From assembly GCF_000418325.1 (NCBI RefSeq), contig NC_021658.1, positions 6,373,501 to 6,437,500 of the forward strand: a DNA stretch of 64,000 nt, read 5' to 3'. The DNA is from Sorangium cellulosum So0157-2. GTDB taxonomy: Bacteria; Myxococcota_A; Polyangia; Polyangiales; Polyangiaceae. A program made the translations under genes and the position numbers. This document shows, piece by piece, positions 1 through 8,158 of this stretch. Positions within the stretch are counted from its first letter, which is position 1, and each line of letters opens with the position of its first letter. Under the pieces are notes generated by a model. That model was not told the origin of the DNA and made no database searches. It saw only the letters and a list, made by a program, of their open reading frames with translations.

Positions 1-264
1 GTCCACGCCCGAGCGCGACACCTGCCCCGCGGACGCGCCCCAGCTGCGCGCCACGTTCACCTCGCAGCCGATGATCGCGCCGATGCCCTGGTCCTTGCAG
101 GCCTTGTAGTGCTGAATCGCCCCGAACATGTTCCCATGGTCCGTCAGGGCGACCGCGCGCATACCGAGCGACTTGGCGCGCGCGGCGAGGTCCTTGACGC
201 GCAGCGCGCCGTCGAGGAGCGAGTACTGCGAATGCACGTGGAGGTGGATGAACTCAGCGGTCAC
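1..264 (-). CDS. dnaE: DNA polymerase III alpha subunit, N-terminal part (cut by window edge)
   Basis: Only the first 88 codons are in the window; the gene runs off the left edge. The product begins with the PHP domain of the replicative polymerase catalytic subunit. Visible landmarks are HLHVHSQYSLLDG at residues 7-19 (the HxH metal-binding motif of the PHP fold), then ALTDHGNMFGA and IGCEVNV, all in the order found in bacterial DnaE. The start is taken as GTG at 264, which puts HLHVHS at the usual distance from the N-terminus. It is divergent from the lipoprotein gene at 499. dnaE1 and dnaE2/ImuC-type paralogues cannot be told apart from this fragment. Confidence 0.88.
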   Translation of the reverse strand, partial: MTAEFIHLHVHSQYSLLDGALRVKDLAARAKSLGMRAVALTDHGNMFGAIQHYKACKDQGIGAIIGCEVNVARSWGASAGQVSRSGVD

Positions 265-498
265 AGCGGGGCTTCCAGGTGGCTTCTCATCGTCGTGCGA
301 ATCGGGAAAGACCGGCAATCAGGGAGAACGAAATTGGAAGGCATTTGGACGACCGACCGTCGCGTGCCTGCGAGCTCACATATAGCGCATTGCGCAGCGG
401 GGATCGTCCTTGATGAGGCGCGCGAGCCGGCGCTAGCATGTGCGCCCGTTTGAGAGCACTTGCCTGATTTGGGGTGGGGTTTCCAGAAAGTGAGGTCG

Positions 499-1578
499 AT
501 GATGCGCCTTTCCCGTATCGCCGTCGCGGTTTATTTGGCGACGGCGCTCCTGTCCGTCGCCGGCTGTGGTTCCGACGAGGCCACGCCGCCGCCCGCTGAA
601 CAAGACGTCGACCTCGGCCAGCCGCCCGGGCCGGGGCCGGAGCAGGCCGGTGACGGCGAGGGGGTCGCGTTCGCGATCGACCGCCTCTTCCTCGGCGACA
701 CGGATCGCAACGGGGACAAGGTGCCCGGCAGCTGGAAGCAGTTCGGCTTCAACATCGACGGCAAGGTGTCCAGCACCATCTCGGAGGACCTGTGCAAGCC
801 GGTCGACGGCGCCGCCCCTTCGGACGTCTATCCGGACGGCGCCGGCGGCATCGACAACTCCTTCGGAAACAAGCTCGTCAGCCTCATTGCGACTCTCCTG
901 CCCGAGCCGTCGACCAAGGTCAGCGACGCCATCGCCAACGGCGATTTCACGGTGATCCTGAAGGTCGACGGGCTCGGCGCGCAGTCGTCCTACAACCCGC
1001 TCACCGCGAAGCTCTATGGCGGCGCCACCCTGGGCACGGCGCCCGTCTGGAACGGCAGCGACAAGTGGCCCGTCGTCCCGGAGCTGCTCGAGGACGCTCA
1101 GGACATCGAGAGCGCCAAGGTCGTGTTCCCGGCCAGCTACGTCGTCGACAACACGTGGGTTTCTGGCCCGGAGTCGCAGGTCACCTTCAAGCTGAACCTG
1201 ACGATCTCGGGGACCACCATCGGCCTCACGATCCGCAACGTGAGGATCGCGATGGACATCGAGCCCGATCGCACGTCGGTCGTCAACGGCACCATCGCGG
1301 GCGTGCTCGAGACGGCCGTCCTCGTCGAGGAGCTGCGCAGCGTCATCGGCGCCATCCAGCCGACCTTCTGCGAGGGCGCGGGGCTGGATACGACCCTCGA
1401 CCAGGTCCGTCGCGCCTCGGACATCCTGAAGGACGGCAGCCAGGACCCGGGCCAGGAGTGCAACGCCATCTCCATCGGCATCGGGTTCACGGCGCGACAG
1501 GTGCAGCTGGGCGAGATCGCGCCCCCTGCCGAGACGAGCGGCGTGCCGTGCGGGGAAGCGCCCCCGGACGAGGGCTGA
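499..1578 (+). CDS. Lipoprotein of unknown function
   Basis: This encodes a 359-residue secreted lipoprotein. ATG at 499 is chosen over the upstream TTG at 460 because it gives a short basic N-terminus (MMRLSR), a hydrophobic core and the lipobox SVAGC with the lipidated Cys near residue 23. A purine-rich stretch (gaaagtgagg) precedes it. After the lipobox there is an acidic, Pro-rich linker. The body is rich in Val, Ile, Thr and Gly with few charged runs, suggesting a beta-rich fold; several paired cysteines could form disulfides. I recognise no family. It stands alone, divergent from dnaE, with a roughly 230-bp shared upstream region. Confidence 0.8.
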   Translation: MMRLSRIAVAVYLATALLSVAGCGSDEATPPPAEQDVDLGQPPGPGPEQAGDGEGVAFAIDRLFLGDTDRNGDKVPGSWKQFGFNIDGKVSSTISEDLCKPVDGAAPSDVYPDGAGGIDNSFGNKLVSLIATLLPEPSTKVSDAIANGDFTVILKVDGLGAQSSYNPLTAKLYGGATLGTAPVWNGSDKWPVVPELLEDAQDIESAKVVFPASYVVDNTWVSGPESQVTFKLNLTISGTTIGLTIRNVRIAMDIEPDRTSVVNGTIAGVLETAVLVEELRSVIGAIQPTFCEGAGLDTTLDQVRRASDILKDGSQDPGQECNAISIGIGFTARQVQLGEIAPPAETSGVPCGEAPPDEG

Positions 1579-2036
1579 GCGCCGCGCGACTCCCATCCAG
1601 CGCCGGCGATCCCGGCGGAGCCCTCGTCGAGGGCTCCGCGGGCACCTCCCGGGTGCCCCCTCGCCAGAGCTCCCCACAGCCTGCGACCTGCTCAGCCCGC
1701 CCGCGCTCTGCGTGAAGATCGTGCTCTCCGTTGAGCCGTCGCGCGCCCCGCGAGCGTCTCAGGAATCGACCCCGCCCGTCCAGGGTACGCGCTCCAGCGA
1801 GGGAGGCCTTGGCGGCGTGCTCTCTCGGTCCGCCCGCTCGTGGGGGGTCCGCGAGGCGCCCTCTTCCTGGTTTCGTTCGTCCCAACTTTTCGCTAGAAGG
1901 CGGCATCGCTTCGAGCGTCCACCACGCAAATACCCGATGGCAGTGAAGATTCATGGCGAGCTGCCGTCCCAGGGCGTCAGCCCGGCGGGTTGCCGACGCG
2001 AGCTCTGGCTCGTGCCCTCAGAGGAGAACAACGTCC
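1579..2036. other. Intergenic stretch with small hairpins
   Basis: No coding sequence is convincing here. Just after the lipoprotein gene lie two GC hairpins: CCCTC-GTC-GAGGG at 1621-1633 and GGGCACC-loop-GGTGCCC at 1640-1658. They could act in termination or mRNA protection, but there is no T-run. The remainder should hold the promoter of the OmpA-like gene. Confidence 0.35.
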
Positions 2037-2657
2037 ATGCGTAGATACGTCGCTTCCGTTCTGTGCGCCGTGATGATGGTTGGCACTGCCGCCGCGACGG
2101 CGGGTTGCACGGCCCGCGCCTCGTTCAACGCCGGCAGCAAGGAGCCGGAGGCCCCGCCGCCCCCGCCGGAGCCGAAGCAGGAGGAGCCGAAGGAGGAGAA
2201 GAAGCCCCGCCCGCGCTTCAAGCTCACCTTCAAGCTGAAGGGCAACCAGGTCGAGCTGCCCGGCCCGGTGGTCTTCGAGACGAACAGCGACAAGCTCCTG
2301 CCGGAGAGCGACGAGGTCCTCAGCATCGTCGACGACTTCCTGAAGCAGCGGAAGGACGTCACCCTCCTCCGCGTCGAGGGGCACACCGACTCCGACGGCG
2401 AGGACGCCGCGAACCAGGTGCTGTCCGAGAAGCGCGCGATGTCGGTCGCTCGCTGGCTCGTCGCGAAGGGCCACGACTGCAAGCGCTTCATCGCCGTCGG
2501 CTTCGGGGAGAGCAAGCCGATCGCCGACAACAACACGCCCGACGGCAAGGCCCAGAACCGCCGCACCGGGTTCTTCATCGCGGCCATCGACGGCAAGGCG
2601 GTCGACAAGCAGCCCGTGGACGGCGGCGGCAAGGTCGCCGGCGACGCCTGCAAGTGA
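2037..2657 (+). CDS. OmpA-family peptidoglycan-binding lipoprotein
   Basis: This 206-residue outer-membrane lipoprotein probably tethers the outer membrane to peptidoglycan. ATG at 2037 follows a GAGGAG ribosome-binding site (2021-2026). The signal peptide ends in the lipobox TAGC with Cys24. A Pro/Glu/Lys-rich linker (about residues 35-62) precedes an OmpA C-terminal domain (about 85-190). Domain landmarks are the VVFETNSDKL start, the VEGHTDSDG strand, the LSEKRAMSV helix, and AQNRRTGF, matching the NRR segment used for diaminopimelate binding. The domain order resembles Pal/OmpA-like lipoproteins, but the position outside a tol cluster argues against it being the main Pal. Confidence 0.9.
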   Translation: MRRYVASVLCAVMMVGTAAATAGCTARASFNAGSKEPEAPPPPPEPKQEEPKEEKKPRPRFKLTFKLKGNQVELPGPVVFETNSDKLLPESDEVLSIVDDFLKQRKDVTLLRVEGHTDSDGEDAANQVLSEKRAMSVARWLVAKGHDCKRFIAVGFGESKPIADNNTPDGKAQNRRTGFFIAAIDGKAVDKQPVDGGGKVAGDACK

Positions 2658-2868
2658 CGGCGCTCCGCCTGGCCGCGCCCCTCCGGGCGCGCCGCGATCC
2701 TCGCGGCGCGTCCGCGGCGCGCCCGGCGGCCTGACCGTTCGCCGACGCAGCCCCGCTCGCCGCCGCGCCGCGCCTCGCCACTCGGCGCGCGCCGGCGGCG
2801 GACGTCGTCTTGTTGTCCTTCTTCGCTTGCCTCCCCCATCATCTTCACTATCCGTACTCCTCCACCCC

Positions 2869-3360
2869 ATGCGGCGACGCCACGACAGCCCCCTGGGCCG
2901 CCTCCTCTTCACGGCCGTCCTCTCGCTTGGCCTCTTCGGCTGCGATCCCGGGCCGGGCGACATTCGCGAGTGGACGCCGGCCGATCACGATCCGCCGAGC
3001 CCCAACGAGGGGCAGGGCGGCAAGGTCGCCGCGCGGCCGGTCGCCTCGAACGAGACCGACCCTGGGCTGATCGAGCTCGCCTGGCAGCGGAACTGCTCCA
3101 GCTGTCACGGCAGGGCCGGTCGCGGCGACGGTCCACAAGGCCCGATGGTTCGCGCCCCGGATCTCACCGACGCGGCTTGGCAGGAGCGGGTGACCGACGC
3201 CCAGCTCGCCGAGGTGATCCGGAAGGGCAGGAACAAGATGCCCGCCTTCGATCTGCCGCAGCAGGTGATCGATGGCCTCGTGAAGCGAATCCGCACCAGC
3301 AGGGCAAGCGGGTCCGCGCCGGCCGGCTCCGCACCGGCGCAGCGCGCTGAGCCCCGATGA
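2869..3360 (+). CDS. Lipoprotein cytochrome c (single heme)
   Basis: The product has 163 residues, a signal peptide with lipobox LFGC (Cys25), and one c-type heme site CSSCH at residues 76-80. The probable axial Met is in NKMPAF at about residue 124. The segment GRAGRGDGPQG after the heme site is typical of small class I cytochromes c. It should carry electrons in the periplasm, anchored to a membrane by lipid. ATG at 2869 is preferred over the upstream TTG because it gives a normal signal peptide. Its stop codon overlaps the start of the next gene (ATGA, 3357-3360), so the two are translationally coupled and likely act together. Confidence 0.88.
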   Translation: MRRRHDSPLGRLLFTAVLSLGLFGCDPGPGDIREWTPADHDPPSPNEGQGGKVAARPVASNETDPGLIELAWQRNCSSCHGRAGRGDGPQGPMVRAPDLTDAAWQERVTDAQLAEVIRKGRNKMPAFDLPQQVIDGLVKRIRTSRASGSAPAGSAPAQRAEPR

Positions 3361-3800
3361 GCGCGACCCAGCAGGACGACCTCGATCAGGCGCCGGAAGA
3401 ACGTCCGGCCGCGCCGGCCGGTCGTCCCCCCTGGGCCCGGCGGCTCGCGCCGGTGATCCTCGTCGCGGGCGCGCTGTTCGCCGGGAGCGTCCTCTTCAAG
3501 AGCATGCCCGAGGAGCGCGAGGTCGAGCTGAAGCTGGACGACGCGGCGACGGTCGTGCGGCTCGACGTGACCTGGACGGATCCTTCCTCGGGTCAGCGCG
3601 CGACCGAGGCCGCGCCGGTCATCGACAGCTCGTGGCGCTTCGCCGAGGGGACGGCGCCGAGGACGGTCCTCACCAAGGTGTCGCTCCCGGACGGCCTCTA
3701 CCATGTCGAGATCGCGGTCGACCGGAAGCGCGGGCACGACGTCACGAGCCGGACCGTCACGCTGGGAGACTCCTCCCGGCTCACGCTGTTCGTGCGCTGA
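3357..3800 (+). CDS. Single-pass membrane protein coupled to cytochrome c
   Basis: This 147-residue protein has a charged, Pro-rich cytoplasmic N-terminus (1-27), one transmembrane helix (about 30-50, LAPVILVAGALFAGSVLF) and a periplasmic beta-rich domain of about 95 residues. The last part (DGLYHVEIAV, SRLTLFVR) looks like an immunoglobulin-like sandwich. It begins inside the stop codon of the cytochrome c gene, which suggests a shared complex or co-regulation. It loosely recalls FixH-type proteins in topology, but I see no diagnostic motif, so the function is open. Confidence 0.75.
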   Translation: MSATQQDDLDQAPEERPAAPAGRPPWARRLAPVILVAGALFAGSVLFKSMPEEREVELKLDDAATVVRLDVTWTDPSSGQRATEAAPVIDSSWRFAEGTAPRTVLTKVSLPDGLYHVEIAVDRKRGHDVTSRTVTLGDSSRLTLFVR

Positions 3801-4403
3801 GCGGCGCGCGCAATCGCCGCGCGATCTCGAAGGATTCTTTCCCGGACGCACGCGGCGCGTCGCCGGATCGCTCGCACCCGCTTCCGCTCGCCGGCGCGGC
3901 GCATCGCAGCGCCCTGGATGCGCCGTCGCGCAGGCCTGCGCCGCCCTCGCCGAGATGGGCGGACCGGCGTCCCGGACCGGCGATATGCGCCCTTTCCCCC
4001 CTCGCGGTCGGTCGGCGCACGAGACCGTTGACTCCCGGAAACCGACAAGCCAGGCAGTGCCGTGAGTTGGAAGCGTGTCCTTGAGGCACCACCTCGCGTC
4101 CGGCGGGCCGCGCGCAGCCCGTGATGCAAGAGCTTCAACTTCGGTGACAAACCGTTGTTTTTGTTCAGTGTTTCGTGTAAGCAGGGGCCGCGGTTCGGAT
4201 GGGAATGGAATATGAGAACGAATTCCCTTGATGCGTTCACCCCGGAACCGCTACTTCTTGGCCCGCAGCAGCAGGGCGTGGCACCTTATCCTACAACAAC
4301 TTACACGCTCTGACCGGGACAACCGTGAAGCATCGTGGTGCCCCCCCGGCGGGAGCGACCATGCGACCTGTACAGTGTCGCTGGAGGCGGAGAAGGAGAA
4401 CCG
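3801..4403. other. 600-bp intergenic region with an AT-rich patch
   Basis: No gene is supported. The stretch from about 4130 to 4330 is clearly poorer in G+C than its surroundings, with short A and T runs rare elsewhere in the window. This suggests promoter or regulatory DNA, or a small foreign insertion. The next supported gene starts at 4404. Confidence 0.5.
4155..4183 (+). promoter_or_regulatory. Possible sigma-70-type promoter in the AT-rich patch
   Basis: TTGTTT (4155-4160) is followed after 17 bp by TAAGCA (4178-4183). Both boxes are only partial matches, but they lie in the only AT-rich stretch nearby, upstream of the small membrane protein gene at 4404. Confidence 0.25.
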
Positions 4404-4583
4404 ATGAGGATCACCCCGTGGTATCTGGCTGCGCTTGCCCCGTTCGCCGCCATTGGTTGCAGTGGCGCGTATCTCGGCCACGCCGCGGTCGTGGCGTTGA
4501 CGATCGGCATCTTCCTCGGGACCCTGTCGCTCGGCCGTACTCCGAGCTCTCGCCCTGCCCCGCCGAACGCCCCTGTCTCCTGA
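4404..4583 (+). CDS. Small membrane protein
   Basis: This is a 59-residue protein with AAGGAG (4393-4398) well placed before ATG 4404. It is mainly two hydrophobic stretches (about residues 5-20 and 27-44) followed by a short Pro-rich tail. AAIGC near residue 19 could be a lipobox instead of part of a membrane helix. No family is recognised. The good ribosome-binding site is the main reason to believe it is translated. It ends about 90 bp before the RelA/SpoT-like gene. Confidence 0.5.
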   Translation: MRITPWYLAALAPFAAIGCSGAYLGHAAVVALTIGIFLGTLSLGRTPSSRPAPPNAPVS

Positions 4584-4676
4584 TTTTCTCGCCCAGCTGC
4601 CGCCCGCTGCACGCCGCCGCGACGCTTTCCCGAGCGCTCGACAGCGCCGGCGCCTACGCTCGGGGGGCGTGAGGTC

Positions 4677-5768
4677 ATGACGCACGACGCCTCCGTCGGC
4701 CGGCTCAAGCGGCTCGAAGAGTTCTCGCTCATGGACCTGGAGTCCGTGCACCTCATCCTGCGCGGCGAATCGGTCATCGACTGGCGACGGCTCAACCTCC
4801 AGAGCGAGCAGGACGCGCGCGATCTCCTGCTCGCGCAGGAGTTCCGCCCCGACGAGCCGGGGGATCGCGCCCACCTCGAGAGCGTCAAGAACGAGGCGAT
4901 CGCGTACCTGCGTCGCCACTTCGAGTTCCCGATCCCGAGCCCGGTCGCGCGCGCGTCGGTCGAGGAGATCCTGATGCTCGCCTCCGGCAAGGGCCATCGC
5001 CAGCTCTGCGCCTGCACGATCCTCAAGGCGATGCACATCATCCATCACCTGGCCGGGCGCGAGCTGCTCTTCTCGATCCCGATGTCGGACCAGGACGTCT
5101 TCCACCTCGTCGAGGAGAAGGTGTACCGGGTGATCGGCGGCATGCTCGCGGCGGGCTTCCCCATCACCGAGTTCATCGGCGGGCGGAAGAACAAGGACTC
5201 GCTCTACACGAAGCTCCTGTCGAAGACGGACACGACCGCGGCGGCCATCTACGACAAGCTCCGCTTCCGCATCGTCTGCCGCACGGTGGACGATCTGCTG
5301 CCCGTCCTCCTCTACCTCTCGGAGCGCCTGTTCCCGTTCAACTACGTCGTGCCCGGCGAGAGCACGAACACGATCCTGCGCTTCCGGAGCTACTGCGAGA
5401 CGCGGCCGTTCCTCCAGCCGATGCTCGAGGCGCTGCAGACGGACGTCGACGACGGCCTGACGGCGGGCGACAACAGCTTCAGCGATCGGAGCTACCGCGT
5501 GATCCACTTCGTCGTCGATCTGCCGGTGCGCCTCCCCGCCGAGATCCTCGACATGGCGCCGCCCGCGGCGTGGGCGCTCGGGCCGATCATCTTCGTCCTC
5601 TGCGAGTTCCAGCTGATCGACCGCGAGACCGAGGCGGCGAACGAGGTCGGCGAGGCGAGCCACGCCAGGTACAAGGAGCGGCAGAAGCAGGCGGTCATGC
5701 GCAGGCTCAAGCTCGGCGTTCGCTCCACCCGTGACCCGGTGAGCGGCGGCCCCAAGCGCGATCGCTAG
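4677..5768 (+). CDS. Conserved protein with RelA/SpoT-like C-terminal half (possibly TIGR04552 family)
   Basis: A 363-residue soluble protein. I recall similar myxobacterial proteins grouped under TIGR04552 (unknown function), but that is from memory. The second half can be laid over the RelA/SpoT nucleotidyltransferase domain. YDKLRFRIVC (about residue 184 on) matches the D-x-x-A-x-R-I-V-x core strand that carries the metal-binding Asp. SYRVIHFVVDLP matches the GYxSIHxxV strand. CEFQLIDRETEA matches the E-x-Q-I-R-T strand with its catalytic Glu, and GEASHARYKERQ matches the helix ending AxHxxYKE. Inserts between these blocks are longer than usual. An N-terminal HD domain or C-terminal TGS/ACT domain is not seen. 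It could be a divergent nucleotide pyrophosphokinase or an inactive relative. Confidence 0.75.
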   Translation: MTHDASVGRLKRLEEFSLMDLESVHLILRGESVIDWRRLNLQSEQDARDLLLAQEFRPDEPGDRAHLESVKNEAIAYLRRHFEFPIPSPVARASVEEILMLASGKGHRQLCACTILKAMHIIHHLAGRELLFSIPMSDQDVFHLVEEKVYRVIGGMLAAGFPITEFIGGRKNKDSLYTKLLSKTDTTAAAIYDKLRFRIVCRTVDDLLPVLLYLSERLFPFNYVVPGESTNTILRFRSYCETRPFLQPMLEALQTDVDDGLTAGDNSFSDRSYRVIHFVVDLPVRLPAEILDMAPPAAWALGPIIFVLCEFQLIDRETEAANEVGEASHARYKERQKQAVMRRLKLGVRSTRDPVSGGPKRDR

Positions 5769-6128
5769 GAGCGCCGCGCGCCGCAGCGTGGATCGCGCTC
5801 CGGATCGATGGGGTCATCGCCGCGCGGTGCGCGGCCGTGCGCCGTTCGCGCGAGGCGCCGAGCGCGCGGCCCCTCCCGCGTGCGTGGCCGTGGCACGCGG
5901 CGTGGGAAGGAGCTGCCCAGCGGGGAGCTGGCAGAGAGGTCCGCAGGATCTCTGGACCCGGGGTCCCTTGGAGGAAGCAGCGCTTGGAGCAGGGAGGCGG
6001 ACGCCGCTGCGAAGCCGGGAGCAGTCGGGCTGTCGGAGCGGAGGCCGCCGAGCGAGCAGCCTGGGCGGCGACGGGCGGCGCTCGGAGGAGACCGCGATCC
6101 CCTCAGCGACGCCGCCGGGCGAGCGAGC
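5769..6128. other. Convergent intergenic region
   Basis: This 360-bp GC-rich gap separates two convergent genes. I see no supported gene. It contains one good hairpin (listed separately) that could serve both transcripts. Confidence 0.5.
5876..5900. terminator. Hairpin between convergent genes
   Basis: CCGCGTGC (5876-5883) and GCACGCGG (5893-5900) form a perfect 8-bp stem with a 9-nt loop. There is no T-run, so intrinsic termination is uncertain. The location between two gene ends supports a bidirectional terminator or 3'-end stabiliser. Confidence 0.35.
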
Positions 6129-6890
6129 TCAGATGCGGCTCTTCAGCGCGTCGCGATCGAGCACCACGATCCGGCGGCGATCGATCTCGATCACCCCCTT
6201 GCGGCGGAGATCGCCGAGCGTGAGCGTGACGGTCTCGCGCGTGGAGCCGATCATGCTCGCCATCTCCTGATGGGTGAACGGCGCGGAGATGAGCACCCCG
6301 CGCGGATCGGGGATGCCCCAGCGCGTCGCGGCCTTGAGCAGGAACTCACAGAGGCGGGCCTCCACGTTGCGGAAGAGCATCGAGGCCAGGCGCTCCTCGG
6401 TGTCCGTGTGGCGCTCGACCAGCGTGGTCACGATCGCGGCGGCGAAGTTGGCGTCGCTCGCCATCAGGTTGCGCACCGTCGCCAGCGGGACGATGAGCGC
6501 CTCGACGTCCTCGGTGGCGATCGCGCTCTCCCGGTGGGCCGTGACGCCGCCGAGCGCGGCCTCGCCGAGCACGTCGCCGGCCCCTCGGTAACCGAGCGAC
6601 AGGCTGCGCCCGTCGCTCATCCCTCGCACCAGGCGGACCCGGCCGAGGCTGAGCATCGCGAGGGCGGTCGCCGCGTCGCCCTGCGTCACGAGGTGACGCC
6701 CTTTCGCGACGCGTTGAATCGTGCCCCCGTCGGCCAGCGCCGCCTGCGTGGCCGGGGATGCCGCATTGCCGATCGCCCCGCGCCGGACGACCCGTCGCTT
6801 GCGCGAGTCTAGGTCGAGTCCACCGTCGTTCCCGAGCGCGCCAGGCTGAACCCTGACGCTCCGTGCCATCGCATCCTTACCCATCATCAT
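6129..6890 (-). CDS. Crp/Fnr-family transcriptional regulator
   Basis: A 253-residue regulator with an N-terminal cyclic-nucleotide-binding-type beta barrel (about residues 40-150; VTQGDAATALAMLSLGRVRL, then GDVLGEAAL) and a C-terminal winged helix-turn-helix (about 170-245). The recognition helix MIGSTRETVTLTL keeps the RETV core of E. coli CRP, whose Arg and Glu contact the TGTGA half-site. The position of CRP Arg185 is Leu here. The loop GDVLGEAAL resembles the phosphate-binding cassette but lacks the usual R-[ST]-A sequence, so the ligand is unclear. The start is ATG 6890, preceded by AGGAG. It is divergent from the DUF507 gene. A perfect CRP-type palindrome occurs at 13459-13474. Confidence 0.87.
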   Translation of the reverse strand: MMMGKDAMARSVRVQPGALGNDGGLDLDSRKRRVVRRGAIGNAASPATQAALADGGTIQRVAKGRHLVTQGDAATALAMLSLGRVRLVRGMSDGRSLSLGYRGAGDVLGEAALGGVTAHRESAIATEDVEALIVPLATVRNLMASDANFAAAIVTTLVERHTDTEERLASMLFRNVEARLCEFLLKAATRWGIPDPRGVLISAPFTHQEMASMIGSTRETVTLTLGDLRRKGVIEIDRRRIVVLDRDALKSRI

Positions 6891-6990
6891 CGCGGCTGCT
6901 CCTGCGGTTTGCGGTGTCGCGGTCCTGCTGTTTCCGGGAGGGCCCCGCCGGCCGGGGGGCTCCGACTTGTGCCGGGACCTCCCACTTGCG

Positions 6991-7020
6991 TTGACATCTC
7001 GGAGACGCGGCCCGTACCTT
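6991..7020 (+). promoter_or_regulatory. Candidate promoter of the DUF507 gene
   Basis: A perfect TTGACA (6991-6996) is followed after 18 bp by TACCTT (7015-7020), a weak -10 box. It lies about 85 bp upstream of the DUF507 start, in the divergent region shared with the Crp/Fnr gene. Confidence 0.4.
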
Positions 7021-7102
7021 TCGGTTTGAGCCGGGCACGCCCCGTGAATGAACCCCTGCACGGGGGAGCCAGTTCGACCGCTCCTCCAGCTACGGACGTT
7101 GG

Positions 7103-7615
7103 ATGCGCCTCTTTAGCGGCAAAATTACTCCTCTCACAGAAGAAATCGTCCGCGCGCTCGTGGACAATCGCGATATCGAGTGCACGTCGAAAAAAGAGGT
7201 CGCGCTCGACATCGAGTCGGTGTTCACGAGCTACCTGCAAGCCGATCGGGAAGCGGCCGAGCGGGCGAAAGAGATCCTCCAGGCTCGCGGGCTGCCCCAG
7301 GGCGAGTTCAACCGGGTCAAGCGCCTGGCCGCGGAGCAGAAGGGGATCAAGATCGGCGACGAAACGATGGATTATCTCCTCGACCAGCTGCTCGAGATGC
7401 TGATGCACTCGAACAACGTCGAGGAGGTGTTCGTCGAGGACCACGACCTGCGGCGCCGGGTAAGGCCCATCCTCCGGAAATATCTGGAAATGGACGAGGC
7501 GCTCGAGAACGAGGTCCGCGGCAAGCTCCGCCACGTGCAGGAAGGCTCGCGCACCTGGGAGATCGAGTACCAGCGGGTCATGGGCGAGATCCAGCGTCGC
7601 AAGGGCCTGCTGTAG
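7103..7615 (+). CDS. DUF507 family protein
   Basis: A 170-residue, highly charged, mostly helical cytosolic protein, with ATG at 7103. The N-terminus MRLFSGKI and the pattern of two similar helical halves (each with an L/I-rich region followed by acidic turns such as VEVFVEDHDL-type segments) fit DUF507, a family found mainly in deltaproteobacteria and Aquificae. Its function is unknown. No signal peptide, membrane segment or metal motif is seen. It is divergent from the Crp/Fnr regulator, and a TTGACA box lies upstream. Confidence 0.82.
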   Translation: MRLFSGKITPLTEEIVRALVDNRDIECTSKKEVALDIESVFTSYLQADREAAERAKEILQARGLPQGEFNRVKRLAAEQKGIKIGDETMDYLLDQLLEMLMHSNNVEEVFVEDHDLRRRVRPILRKYLEMDEALENEVRGKLRHVQEGSRTWEIEYQRVMGEIQRRKGLL

Positions 7616-7817
7616 CCGGCGGTGCCATGCGGGCGAGCTCGTCGCAACGCGAGCGGGCCGCCCATGACGTCCGCCGGTTCAGCGAGACCTCACCCGAAGG
7701 CACCGCGCCTCGGCACGGGAACATCATGTGGGAGAATGGCGCACCATCTACGACCGTTCCCCCTCGTGGAACGTTCCGCCTGCCAGATCGGGCTCCGTCG
7801 TGGTACCGGAGGACATC

Positions 7818-8135
7818 ATGAGCTGGATTCCCAAGGTCGAGGCGAAGCGGCACTTCTGTCATAAATGCAAGAACGAGCTCATCTTCGAGGTGAAGCTCCA
7901 GCGCGCGGACACCTGCCCCCACTGCGGTGTCGACCTCCACTGCTGCAAGAACTGCGAGAACTGGGACCCGGCCGCGCACAACCAGTGCAAAGAGCACATC
8001 GCCGAGTACATCCCGGACCGGGAAAGGGCGAACTATTGTACTTTCTTCACGTTCAAGAACGGCGTACCGGAAGATAACTCGAAGCGCATCGCGGATTCGC
8101 GCTCCAAGCTCGACAACCTTTTCAAGAAGAAGTAG
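7818..8135 (+). CDS. Small zinc-ribbon protein
   Basis: A 105-residue cytosolic protein with cysteine pairs at residues 14/17, 33/36 and 43/46 plus Cys57, forming one or two zinc ribbons (CHKC, CPHC, CKNC). The later part is charged and helical and ends in a Lys-rich tail (LDNLFKKK). ATG 7818 follows a strong GGAGG at 7808-7812. The DNA before the start codon does not look coding. Similar short proteins occur across myxobacteria without known function. It lies 23 bp before the epimerase gene and may be co-transcribed with it. Confidence 0.82.
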   Translation: MSWIPKVEAKRHFCHKCKNELIFEVKLQRADTCPHCGVDLHCCKNCENWDPAAHNQCKEHIAEYIPDRERANYCTFFTFKNGVPEDNSKRIADSRSKLDNLFKKK

Positions 8136-8158
8136 GCGCCCGCTGGGGGAGCACGCAC

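Noticed and set aside
4279..4284. TGGCAC, a possible sigma-54 -24 element
   Set aside because: No matching TTGC(A/T) at the -12 position downstream.
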